From contig CAVKRN010000014.1 in NCBI GenBank assembly GCA_963658695.1, positions 1 to 41,005 of the forward strand: DNA of 41,005 nucleotides, read 5' to 3'. A program made the position numbers and the translations under genes. This document shows, in pieces, positions 23,501 to 31,064 of this stretch. Every line of letters starts with the position of its first letter. The stretch's first letter is position 1. A model generated the notes under the pieces. It was given only the letters and a program-made list of their open reading frames with translations. It was not told the origin of the DNA and ran no database searches. This DNA is from CAG-791 sp963658695. GTDB lineage: Bacteria; Bacillota; Clostridia; Lachnospirales; Lachnospiraceae.

Positions 23501-24199
23501 TCACTTAGACTGGCCGTAATAAGCATTGGCTCCATGCTTACGATAATAGTGCTTGTCCTGCAGTACCTGCGGAGCAGGGAGTACCTTTGGATTAATCAGC
23601 TCTGTGCGGTATGCCATTTTGGCAACCTCCTCCAGAACCACTGCGCTATGCACCGCATCTACCGGATCCTTGCCCCAGGCAAAGGGTCCATGATTCTTGC
23701 AAAGGCAGGCCGGAACCGCCTCATAGTCCTTGTTAAGGCGAGCAAATTCGTCCACAATCAAAACGCCGGTATTCTTCTCGTATGCCTCGTCAATTTCCTC
23801 TTTCGTCAGTGTGCGCAGACAAGGCACATCTCCGTAATAGTAATCCGCATGAGTTGTTCCATAGCATGGGATGCTGCGTCCGGACTGCGCCCAACTGGTC
23901 GCATAGGAAGAATGTGTATGTACCACTCCGCCGATGTTCGCCCATTTTTTGTAAAGATATGCGTGCGTAGGCGTATCCGAAGAGGGATTCATCTTGCCTT
24001 CCACCTTGTTGCCGTCAAAATCAACAACAACCATATCCTCCGGGCGAAGCTCCTCGTACGGAACTCCGCTGGGCTTAATCACAAATACACCCTTCTCCCG
24101 GCTTACCCCGGACACGTTGCCCCAGGTAAACGTGACCAATCCGTACTGCGGAAGCATCATGTTGGCCTCGTAGACCTGTTGTTTTAACTCCTCCAGCAT
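23501..24199 (-). CDS. araD: L-ribulose-5-phosphate 4-epimerase
   Basis: A class II aldolase-fold zinc enzyme converting L-ribulose 5-phosphate to D-xylulose 5-phosphate. The 232 residues contain TWGNVSGV, IKPSGVPYEEL, the substrate and zinc segment VVHTHSSYATSWAQSGRSIPC, GTTHADYYYGDVPCTR-like (here CLRTL), and NHGPFAWG. The C-terminal DKHYYRKHGANAYYGQ is the araD-type end. A GAAAGGAG site precedes ATG 24199. Downstream of the kinase and upstream of transketolase, it feeds arabinose-derived carbon into the pentose phosphate pathway. Confidence 0.95.
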   Translation of the reverse strand: MLEELKQQVYEANMMLPQYGLVTFTWGNVSGVSREKGVFVIKPSGVPYEELRPEDMVVVDFDGNKVEGKMNPSSDTPTHAYLYKKWANIGGVVHTHSSYATSWAQSGRSIPCYGTTHADYYYGDVPCLRTLTKEEIDEAYEKNTGVLIVDEFARLNKDYEAVPACLCKNHGPFAWGKDPVDAVHSAVVLEEVAKMAYRTELINPKVLPAPQVLQDKHYYRKHGANAYYGQSK

Positions 24200-24258
24200 A
24201 TCGTTCTCCTTTCCTTTACTCTCCTTGCTGCCGTCCGGATTACACCTGCCTCTCCGAA

Positions 24259-25917
24259 CTATGCCTCTGTCTGCTCCTTGTCCTTATGCCGCTCCTGATA
24301 GGACTTAAACTCCCGAAGCTCCATACTCTTGATCGCCTGCTCCTCGATGGCGATCCCCTTCTTGTACCGCTCCAGATAAGCATCAAAGCCGGATACATCT
24401 GCCGGATTCGGCTGAATGGTCTCACCATCCGCAGCCGCGAACACGTTTTTATTCAGCCATTCGTCCAACGCAAGCCCTTCACCGCGAACCTCATAGGCTG
24501 CCAGAAGAGCAATTCCCCAAGCTCCTCCTTCACCGGCTGTAGTCATACACGTAACCGGTGTATTGAGGGCCGCAGCCAGAATGCTCTGTCCGACACCCTT
24601 CGTCTTGAACAGTCCGCCGTGTCCCATCATGTTGTCTACCTTTACCCCCTCCTCTTTGAGCAGAAGGTCCATTCCTACCTTCAATGCAGAAAGGGAAGCG
24701 TACAGATGCACACGCATGAAATTTGCAAGGCTCAGTTCTGCGTTCGGCGTTCTCGCAAACAAAAGCCGTCCTTCGTCCACCTTGGTAATCGGTTCACCGG
24801 AATAGTAGTTGTAAGCCAGAAGGCCGCCACAGTCCTTGTCCCCTTCCAGCGCCTTATTGTAGAGGACGGAGTATACCTTGTTGCGGTCCTCATCTCCAAG
24901 TCCCATAGCCCGTCCGAACTCGTCGAAGAGGCTCACCCATGCACTCAGATCGGTGGTGCCGTTGTTGCAGTGTGCCATCGCGACCAGATCGCCGGAAGGA
25001 GTCGTCACCAGATCAATCTCCGGATACACGTTTTTAAGTTCCTTCTCCAGAACAATCATACCAAAGCAGGACGTCCCGGCAGATACATTTCCTGTTCTTC
25101 TGGCCACCGCATTCGTAGCCACCATCCCGGTGCCGGCATCTCCTTCCGGAGGGCACATGGGGATCCCTGCCTCTAGATCACCGGAGACATCCAAAAGCTT
25201 AGCACCTTTTTCTGTAAGGAAACCAGCGCTTTCTCCCGCCTTCCGATTCTTCGGAAAAATGTCCGGAATCTTCCAGTCATACTCCTTGTGCGAGATCAAT
25301 GCATTGAATTTATCGATCATCTCCGGATCAAAATCCCCCGTCTCCATACTGATGGGGAACATGCCTGAGCCGTCATCAATGCCGATTACCTTCTCTCCGG
25401 TAAGCTGCCAGTGCACATAAGCCGCCAGCGTTGCCACGAACCGAATGTCCTTGACATGCTCTTCCCCGTTCAGGATCGCCTGATACAAATGCGAAATGGT
25501 CCATCGCTGCGGAATGTTGTAGTGGAACAGCTCGGTAAGCTTTTCGGCTGCCTCTCCGGTAATGGTATTGCGCCACGTACGGAACGGAACCAGCAATTCA
25601 TCCTTGTCATTAAACGCCAGATAGCCGTGCATCATCGCACTGATGCCGATGGCAGACAGCCGCCGTATAACGACTCCGTATTCACTGAGCACGTTCTTTT
25701 TCAGATCCGCATAGCACCCTTGCAGGCCCTGCCAGATTTCATCCAACGAGTAAGTCCATACGCCGTTTTCCAGGCGGCTCTGCCACTCCCATACTCCCTG
25801 TGCCACCGGCGTGTTGTCCGTTGCGATCAACTCCGCCTTGATTCTCGTTGAGCCGAACTCAATGCCGACAACCGCTTTCCCTTCTTCAATTTCCTGTCTG
25901 ATTTGTATCTGATCCAT
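24259..25917 (-). CDS. araB: FGGY-family kinase, probable L-ribulokinase
   Basis: 552 residues of the FGGY sugar kinase fold. The N-terminal phosphate-binding motif is VVGIEFGSTRIKAELI. SAMMHGYLAFNDKDELLVPFR and WRNTITG follow; these resemble the AraB-type kinases of Lactobacillus and clostridial arabinose clusters. The C-terminal ATP-domain motifs include GHGGLFKTKGVGQ and GEGGAWGIALLAAY. The substrate call rests mainly on araD being 59 bp downstream. No arabinose isomerase, transporter or AraR is in the window, so the sugar could differ. Confidence 0.85.
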   Translation of the reverse strand: MDQIQIRQEIEEGKAVVGIEFGSTRIKAELIATDNTPVAQGVWEWQSRLENGVWTYSLDEIWQGLQGCYADLKKNVLSEYGVVIRRLSAIGISAMMHGYLAFNDKDELLVPFRTWRNTITGEAAEKLTELFHYNIPQRWTISHLYQAILNGEEHVKDIRFVATLAAYVHWQLTGEKVIGIDDGSGMFPISMETGDFDPEMIDKFNALISHKEYDWKIPDIFPKNRKAGESAGFLTEKGAKLLDVSGDLEAGIPMCPPEGDAGTGMVATNAVARRTGNVSAGTSCFGMIVLEKELKNVYPEIDLVTTPSGDLVAMAHCNNGTTDLSAWVSLFDEFGRAMGLGDEDRNKVYSVLYNKALEGDKDCGGLLAYNYYSGEPITKVDEGRLLFARTPNAELSLANFMRVHLYASLSALKVGMDLLLKEEGVKVDNMMGHGGLFKTKGVGQSILAAALNTPVTCMTTAGEGGAWGIALLAAYEVRGEGLALDEWLNKNVFAAADGETIQPNPADVSGFDAYLERYKKGIAIEEQAIKSMELREFKSYQERHKDKEQTEA

Positions 25918-25998
25918 TTCGCCATATCCCCTTCCATTTTGTGGATTAGTTTAGATCACGCTAAAGGCATTCTAGCATATTCGGCATATACAATCCAT

Positions 25999-26451
25999 TC
26001 ATGTGCCGCTTTCTTTGGTGATTTCTTCCAAATATCCACGATCCCACAGCAGCACGTTCAGTTTTCTGGCGCAGGTAACCGCAGGCCCGGTAAAATACCG
26101 GTTTGTCATTACCGCTCCAACCATGCAGTCGTAAAATGCCTTCCCGGCATATGCCTCCTGCACCGCGTGCACGCCCACAACACTCTCGTAGCATTTGCAT
26201 TGCACCGCATAGGTAACTCCGTCACGCTCGCACAGAATATCCGCCCCAAAATCACCGCTCCCCCGGGTAACCTCTACATCCTGAAACCCAGCCTCGCGCA
26301 GAAGCTCCGCACAGTAATACTCAAAGTCATGCCCTTCCATCTCATCCATTTCCGGCGGATCCGGACGGCTGTGCTGATTCACCCACCGAAGAGCAGCATA
26401 GACTAAGCCACAGCCCAAAAGGACGAGAACTACCGGCAGTATATAATTCAT
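25999..26451 (-). CDS. Membrane-anchored Mrr-type restriction endonuclease-like protein
   Basis: 150 residues. One N-terminal transmembrane segment (YILPVVLVLLGCGLVYAAL) precedes an Mrr_cat-like PD-(D/E)xK nuclease domain: EGHDFEYYCAELLREAGF, VTRGSGDFGADILCE with the catalytic aspartate, YAVQCKCY with the Q-x-K dyad, and VGVHAVQEAYAGKAFYDC. All expected catalytic residues are present. No methyltransferase or specificity gene is nearby, so it is not a classical restriction system. Substrate and role are unknown. It begins 11 bp after the phosphatase gene and is probably co-transcribed with it. Confidence 0.85.
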   Translation of the reverse strand: MNYILPVVLVLLGCGLVYAALRWVNQHSRPDPPEMDEMEGHDFEYYCAELLREAGFQDVEVTRGSGDFGADILCERDGVTYAVQCKCYESVVGVHAVQEAYAGKAFYDCMVGAVMTNRYFTGPAVTCARKLNVLLWDRGYLEEITKESGT

Positions 26452-26461
26452 ATTTGAGCGA

Positions 26462-27538
26462 TCATTCCTTTCCTGTCATTCTCCGTTCGGCCCACCGCGC
26501 AATGCGTCTTGCAGCATTCGCGCCACGTTCCGGCAGTGTAAATTCCGGGATGCGCACCTGTGGTGCCTCCAATTCCGGATAATCCACCTCCTCGCGGCTA
26601 AACAGTGAATGTCCCAGCGCCGTCTGGACCTGTTCCGGCGGATACAACTCTGAGAAATCAATCTCCGGCGTCAACAGCTCCGGCGCGCGTTCTCCCAGCA
26701 TCAGCTCCCCCATCGGGCCAAGGGGTTTGCTCACATAATAGTCCTCATCCGTTTCCAGACAATAGGCGGCCAGCTGTGCCCGGTCTGCAGCAGCCTTGTA
26801 AGCATTTCCCTGTTCGCCGTCAAAGCTCATACATTTGGCGCCGCAGTCAATATCAACAAAGCGTTCGGAGCGGTAAATATAATTATGTCCCGCCGGAAGC
26901 ACATCCATGAGACTATGTCCCGCCTGTCGGTTCGTTTCCTGATAGTAATAATCCGTAATGGTGTGTCCGCAGATCAGCATGCAATACCGCTTGTCCCCTG
27001 TATACTGTGCAAAGGGGTTCTCCCTGGGCAGCAACCTTCTCCACACTGCATCCATGCGTGCCCGTTGTCTTTGCCGCGGCGTTGCCTCTACATCATCAAA
27101 AAACGGGTAGGCATGTGCAGCCATGAATCGTCTTCCATCCACGAGGATGTCGCAGGAAAACGGCAATGCGTACAACCAATCCCGCAGGTCCAGCTGTTCC
27201 TCCTGCGTCAACGACAGATACGCCTCCCATGTCAGCCGGCCTTGGTTGGCATTAAGCCAGTTTTCCTCCGACTCTTCCACATTCTTTCCCGCACGCCACG
27301 CTTCAATGGCAGACAAAAACATCAGCTCGTGGTTCCCCATCAGACAGTGCACAAAATCATATTCATCATCCAGGCGCATTACCGCCAGGATGGTTTCCAT
27401 GGATTTCTCCCCCCAGTCTCCGTAATCCCCCAGTAAATACAAGGAATCACTCCCGTCATACCGGAAGTGGATTTTATCCAGGAGTCTTTGAAATTCTTCG
27501 TACGCGCCGTGTATGTCGCTGATTGCATAAGTAGCCAT
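26462..27538 (-). CDS. Metallophosphoesterase (PPP-type Ser/Thr phosphatase-like)
   Basis: 358 residues from ATG 27538. The catalytic set is MATYAISDIHGAYEEF (DxH), LLGDYGDWGEKS (a GDxxDRG variant with the Arg replaced by Trp) and MGNHELMF. Later ligands lie in MAAHAYP and CGHTITDYYY. The C-terminal 100 residues are proline- and charge-rich without a known domain. The start is the first codon at the expected +1 of a TATAAT promoter, with no Shine-Dalgarno, so translation is probably leaderless. An in-frame TTG ten codons earlier would lie upstream of the transcription start. Confidence 0.88.
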   Translation of the reverse strand: MATYAISDIHGAYEEFQRLLDKIHFRYDGSDSLYLLGDYGDWGEKSMETILAVMRLDDEYDFVHCLMGNHELMFLSAIEAWRAGKNVEESEENWLNANQGRLTWEAYLSLTQEEQLDLRDWLYALPFSCDILVDGRRFMAAHAYPFFDDVEATPRQRQRARMDAVWRRLLPRENPFAQYTGDKRYCMLICGHTITDYYYQETNRQAGHSLMDVLPAGHNYIYRSERFVDIDCGAKCMSFDGEQGNAYKAAADRAQLAAYCLETDEDYYVSKPLGPMGELMLGERAPELLTPEIDFSELYPPEQVQTALGHSLFSREEVDYPELEAPQVRIPEFTLPERGANAARRIARWAERRMTGKE

Positions 27539-27544
27539 GTCGGC

Positions 27545-27553
27545 ATTATACCA
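27545..27553 (-). promoter_or_regulatory. Extended -10 promoter giving a leaderless mRNA
   Basis: On the minus strand TGG-TATAAT ends six bases before the A of the phosphatase ATG (27538). The consensus extended -10 predicts transcription starting at the start codon itself. No convincing -35 is present at 17 bp. Confidence 0.65.
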
Positions 27554-27583
27554 TGATCCCCAGGGCAAAAACGCAATCCATAT

Positions 27584-27619
27584 CCAAGCAAAAGAGCACA
27601 GGCCTCTCGGTCTGTGCTC
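27584..27619 (-). terminator. pckA terminator
   Basis: On the minus strand GAGCACAG (27612-27619) pairs with CTGTGCTC (27594-27601), followed by TTTTGCTT. It lies about 45 bp after the pckA stop and just before the next gene's promoter. Confidence 0.85.
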
Positions 27620-27661
27620 CTGTCTTGTCAGTTATTTAAAATTCGTAACGGTGCAACCGCA

Positions 27662-29275
27662 TCAAAGCTTCGGGCCTGCAGCAACCAGTGCCTTACCAGC
27701 CTCATTGCCTTCGTACTTTGCGAAGTTCTTGATGAATCTCTGTGCAAGATCCTCTGCCTTTGCATTCCACTCAGCAGCATCTGCATAGGTGTCGCGAGGA
27801 TCCAGAATAGCAGGATCTACGCCGGGAAGCTCTGTAGGAACCTCAAAGTCGAAGAAAGGAATCTTCTTGGTGGGTGCCTTCAGAACATCGCCATTCAGGA
27901 TTGCATCAATGATGCCGCGAGTATCCTTGATGGAGATACGCTTGCCGGTTCCGTTCCAGCCAGTGTTCACAAGGTAAGCCTTTGCGCCGCTCTTCTGCAT
28001 CTTCTTTACCAGCTCCTCTGCATACTTGGTAGGATGCAGCTCAAGGAATGCCTGGCCAAAGCAAGCGGAGAATGTAGGAGTGGGCTCAGTGATTCCACGC
28101 TCTGTTCCTGCAAGCTTTGCTGTGAAGCCGGACAGGAAGTAGTACTGTGTCTGCTCCGGAGTCAGAATGGAAACCGGAGGAAGTACGCCGAATGCATCCG
28201 CAGACAGGAAGATGACGTTGTCAGCAGCCGGGCCGGAAGATACACCGTTTACAGTGGAAGCGATCTTCTCAATGTGGTTGATCGGATAAGATACACGAGT
28301 GTTCTCGGTAACGCTCTTATCATCGAAATCAATCTTGCCGGCTTCATCTACAGTTACGTTCTCAAGAAGAGCATCTCTCCTGATGGCATTGTAGATATCA
28401 GGCTCCGACTCCTTGTCCAGTCCGATAACCTTCGCATAGCAGCCGCCCTCAAGGTTGAATACACCGTTGTCATCCCAGCCGTGCTCGTCATCGCCGATCA
28501 GAAGACGCTTGGGATCGGTGGAAAGAGTGGTCTTGCCGGTTCCGGACAGACCAAAGAAAATAGCGGTGTGCTTGCCATCCATATCGGTATTGGCAGAGCA
28601 GTGCATGGAAGCCATGCCCTTCAGCGGAAGGTAATAGTTCATCATGGAGAACATACCCTTCTTCATCTCGCCGCCGTACCAAGTGTTCAGGATTACCTGC
28701 TCCTTGGAAGTGATGTTGAATGCAACGCAGGTCTCGGAATTCAGACCAAGCTCTGCATAGTTCTCAACCTTTGCCTTGGAAGCATTGTAAACAATGAAAT
28801 CAGGCTCAAAGTTTGCAAGCTCTTCCTCGGTAGGACGAATGAACATGTTGGTAACAAAGTGAGCCTGCCATGCAACCTCAACGATGAAACGAACTGCCAT
28901 TCTTGTATCCGCATTGGCACCGCAGAATGCATCAACTACAAACAGTCTCTTGCCGGAAAGCTCCTTCTTGGCAAGATCCTTAACTGTAGCCCAAGTCTCC
29001 TCTGTCATCGGGTGGTTGTCGTTCTTGTACTCATCGGATGTCCACCAAACGGTATCCTTGGAGTTCTCATCTACAACGATGTACTTGTCCTTAGGAGAAC
29101 GACCTGTGTATACGCCGGTAAATACGTCAACAGCGCCCAGCTCTGTCTCCTTGCCAACCTCATAGCCTTCCAGATCTGCCTTGGTCTCTTCCTCGAACAG
29201 CTGCTCGTAGGACGGATTGTAGACGATCTCGGTTGTTCCGGTGATGCCATACTTTGTTAAATCTACGTTTGCCAT
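27662..29275 (-). CDS. pckA: Phosphoenolpyruvate carboxykinase (ATP)
   Basis: Interconverts oxaloacetate + ATP and PEP + CO2 + ADP. In anaerobes it often runs in the carboxylating, ATP-forming direction. The 537 residues carry the kinase P-loop FFGLSGTGKTT (242-250), the metal-binding LIGDDEHGW, the substrate-side TGRSPKDKYIV and the FLSGFTAKLAGTERG segment of the ATP-type enzyme. The start is ATG 29275 (MANVDLTKYGITG) with CAGGA and GGAGG upstream; the sequence before it is leader. It is monocistronic, with its own promoter, an operator-like palindrome and a terminator. Neighbouring glycolytic genes pyk and pgi fit a central-metabolism region. Confidence 0.97.
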   Translation of the reverse strand: MANVDLTKYGITGTTEIVYNPSYEQLFEEETKADLEGYEVGKETELGAVDVFTGVYTGRSPKDKYIVVDENSKDTVWWTSDEYKNDNHPMTEETWATVKDLAKKELSGKRLFVVDAFCGANADTRMAVRFIVEVAWQAHFVTNMFIRPTEEELANFEPDFIVYNASKAKVENYAELGLNSETCVAFNITSKEQVILNTWYGGEMKKGMFSMMNYYLPLKGMASMHCSANTDMDGKHTAIFFGLSGTGKTTLSTDPKRLLIGDDEHGWDDNGVFNLEGGCYAKVIGLDKESEPDIYNAIRRDALLENVTVDEAGKIDFDDKSVTENTRVSYPINHIEKIASTVNGVSSGPAADNVIFLSADAFGVLPPVSILTPEQTQYYFLSGFTAKLAGTERGITEPTPTFSACFGQAFLELHPTKYAEELVKKMQKSGAKAYLVNTGWNGTGKRISIKDTRGIIDAILNGDVLKAPTKKIPFFDFEVPTELPGVDPAILDPRDTYADAAEWNAKAEDLAQRFIKNFAKYEGNEAGKALVAAGPKL

Positions 29276-29380
29276 AGTATCCTGAAACCTCCATATAAAA
29301 CTTGTTCTGCTGCAACGAACCAAAGCACATCCGCAAACCGCTTTCCAACAGGTTTTGTTCGGCTATGAAACGTTACATAC

Positions 29381-29396
29381 TGTTAATAAATTAACA
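29381..29396. promoter_or_regulatory. Rex-like operator at the pckA promoter
   Basis: TGTTAATAAATTAACA contains both half sites TGTTAA and TTAACA with a 4-bp spacer, matching the 12 core positions of the clostridial Rex consensus TTGTTAA-N4-TTAACAA as I remember it. It lies just downstream of the predicted transcription start, where a bound repressor would block pckA. Confidence 0.6.
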
Positions 29397-29404
29397 CTGG
29401 TACG

Positions 29405-29433
29405 GTTATACCACAAAAAAAAACTGCTCACAA
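29405..29433 (-). promoter_or_regulatory. pckA promoter
   Basis: On the minus strand TTGTGA (29428-29433) and TATAAC (29405-29410) are 17 bp apart, with an extended TGG before the -10. The leader to the start codon is about 120 bases. Confidence 0.75.
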
Positions 29434-29449
29434 CGAAAAACACTGAATT

Positions 29450-30322
29450 TTATGTGTTTTTTATCAGTGCTTTATAAATTTCGCGTTTCTGAACCCCTCG
29501 ATCTTTCGCCACCTGCTTCATGGCTTCCTTGCGGTCCATCCCCTGGTTCTCATAATGCGCCATGTGCTCTTCCACACTCATGACCGTCCACGCCGCCTCT
29601 TCCCTGCGTCGTTTCTCCTCCGGATCTGCTCCGGCCAGAATCAGAACGTATTCTCCGCGCGGCTCGTTATTCTCGTAATATGTCAGTGCTTCCGCCAGCT
29701 GAAAGGGTCTTGCCTCCTCAAATTTCTTGGTCAGCTCTCTGCACAGCACGAGGCGCCGATCCCCCACTGCGGTATAAAGCTCCCTCAGTGTGGCCTTCAG
29801 ATGATGCGGCGCTTCATAGAGAATGGTAGTCCGCTCTTCTTCCTTCAAAACCTTCAGAACGCGTGCGCGTTCTTTTTTATCGGTTGGAAGAAACCCTTCA
29901 AAGCAAAATCTTCGTGCCGGCATCCCGGACATGGTCAATGCCGTAATCAGCGCACAGGCTCCGGGAAGCGATGTCACTCGAATTCCCTGTTCCATGCACT
30001 GGGCTGCCAACACCTCTCCGGGGTCCGAAATGGCCGGCGTCCCTGCATCCGTCACTACGGCGATATTTTCTCCCTGAAGAAGATGTCCGATCAGCTCCTG
30101 CGCCTTTTCGTATTTATTATGCTCATGATAACTGGTCATCGGCTTATGAATATCATAGTGATTCAAAAGCTTCAGCGTATTCCGGGTATCCTCTGCCGCA
30201 ATCAAATCCACCGTCCGGAGCGTTTCCAGCACGCGAAGCGTAATATCCTCCAGATTGCCGATCGGTGTGGCGCACAAATACAACATCCCCGGTCCGCCAG
30301 CAGGTATTTCCTTAGTAGCCAT
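29450..30322 (-). CDS. rsmI: 16S rRNA 2'-O-ribose C1402 methyltransferase RsmI
   Basis: A SAM-dependent methylase of the tetrapyrrole-methylase fold, acting on C1402 in the ribosomal decoding site. The 290 residues show LYLCATPIGNLEDIT, the AAEDTRNTLKLLNHY motif, VVTDAGTPAISDPG, SLPGACALITAL and FEGFLP. The C-terminal helical tail (MDRKEAMKQVAKDRGVQKREIYK) is typical. The start is ATG 30322 inside the last codons of trmN6; earlier in-frame codons lie further within that gene. The coupled order trmN6-rsmI is common in clostridia. Confidence 0.96.
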   Translation of the reverse strand: MATKEIPAGGPGMLYLCATPIGNLEDITLRVLETLRTVDLIAAEDTRNTLKLLNHYDIHKPMTSYHEHNKYEKAQELIGHLLQGENIAVVTDAGTPAISDPGEVLAAQCMEQGIRVTSLPGACALITALTMSGMPARRFCFEGFLPTDKKERARVLKVLKEEERTTILYEAPHHLKATLRELYTAVGDRRLVLCRELTKKFEEARPFQLAEALTYYENNEPRGEYVLILAGADPEEKRRREEAAWTVMSVEEHMAHYENQGMDRKEAMKQVAKDRGVQKREIYKALIKNT

Positions 30323-31064
30323 ATAATTCCAGAATCTCCTTGGTATATTGTCCCGGTGCCTCGTATACAATCAGTGGCTTCTCCACGGTAATGCGGGGAC
30401 GGCCGCCCCGAACACACTCCAAAAGGACCATATTCGGCTCTCTGTCCACAAACGGATATACCAGCTGCATGCGCTTGGGCTCCAAATGGAAGGAACATAA
30501 CGTCACCATCAGCTCTGCCAGTCGGAAGGGCCGGTGGACCAAATAAACATGTCCCCCCGGTCGCACCAGCTTCTGCGCCGCTGCCGCTACATCCGTCAGA
30601 CTGCAGCAAATTTCATGCCGGGCGATCGCCATCGCATCGTTTGGATTGCGAAGGCCATGCCGACTGGTCATATATGGCGGATTGGATGTAATGACATCAA
30701 AAGAAGCAGCTGCCAACAGAGCATCTGCTTCCCGGATATCTCCCGTCACAATATCAATTTTATGCTCCAACCCGTTCAGGGCCACGCTCCGCCTTGCCAT
30801 ATCCGCACTTTCCGGCTGGATTTCCAGCCCCGTGAAGTGTGCTGCACCGGTTTTCGCGCTCAACAGGAGTGGGAGAATCCCCGTTCCCGTTCCCAGATCC
30901 AGTACGCGATCTCCCTTTGCTGCCTTCACAAATCCGGAAAGCAGGACTGCATCCATTCCAAAGGAAAAACGTCCCGGATTCTGAATGATCTCCAGATGAC
31001 TTCTCTGGAGATCATCAATCCGTTCATTCGGTTTGAGCAGGTTTCTCTTCTCTTCTTCTGTCAT
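30312..31064 (-). CDS. trmN6: tRNA1(Val) adenine-N6 methyltransferase-like protein (TrmN6/YfiC family)
   Basis: A Rossmann-fold SAM methyltransferase, 250 residues. Motif I is VLDLGTGTGILPLLLS, the acidic ribose-binding residue is in GLEIQPESADMA, and the catalytic motif is ITSNPPYM (N-P-P-Y), typical of N6-adenine methylases. GRFSFGMDAVLLSGF near the N-terminus is diagnostic for the COG4123 group. The start overlaps ricT by 41 bp, so coupling is likely; a start inside the overlap cannot be excluded. Exact tRNA target is inferred from the family. Confidence 0.92.
   Translation of the reverse strand: MTEEEKRNLLKPNERIDDLQRSHLEIIQNPGRFSFGMDAVLLSGFVKAAKGDRVLDLGTGTGILPLLLSAKTGAAHFTGLEIQPESADMARRSVALNGLEHKIDIVTGDIREADALLAAASFDVITSNPPYMTSRHGLRNPNDAMAIARHEICCSLTDVAAAAQKLVRPGGHVYLVHRPFRLAELMVTLCSFHLEPKRMQLVYPFVDREPNMVLLECVRGGRPRITVEKPLIVYEAPGQYTKEILELYGY

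Noticed and set aside
27614..29260. Plus-strand 548-codon frame opposite pckA
   Set aside because: It is a shadow of pckA, caused by codon bias that leaves few antisense stops. No ribosome site or motif.
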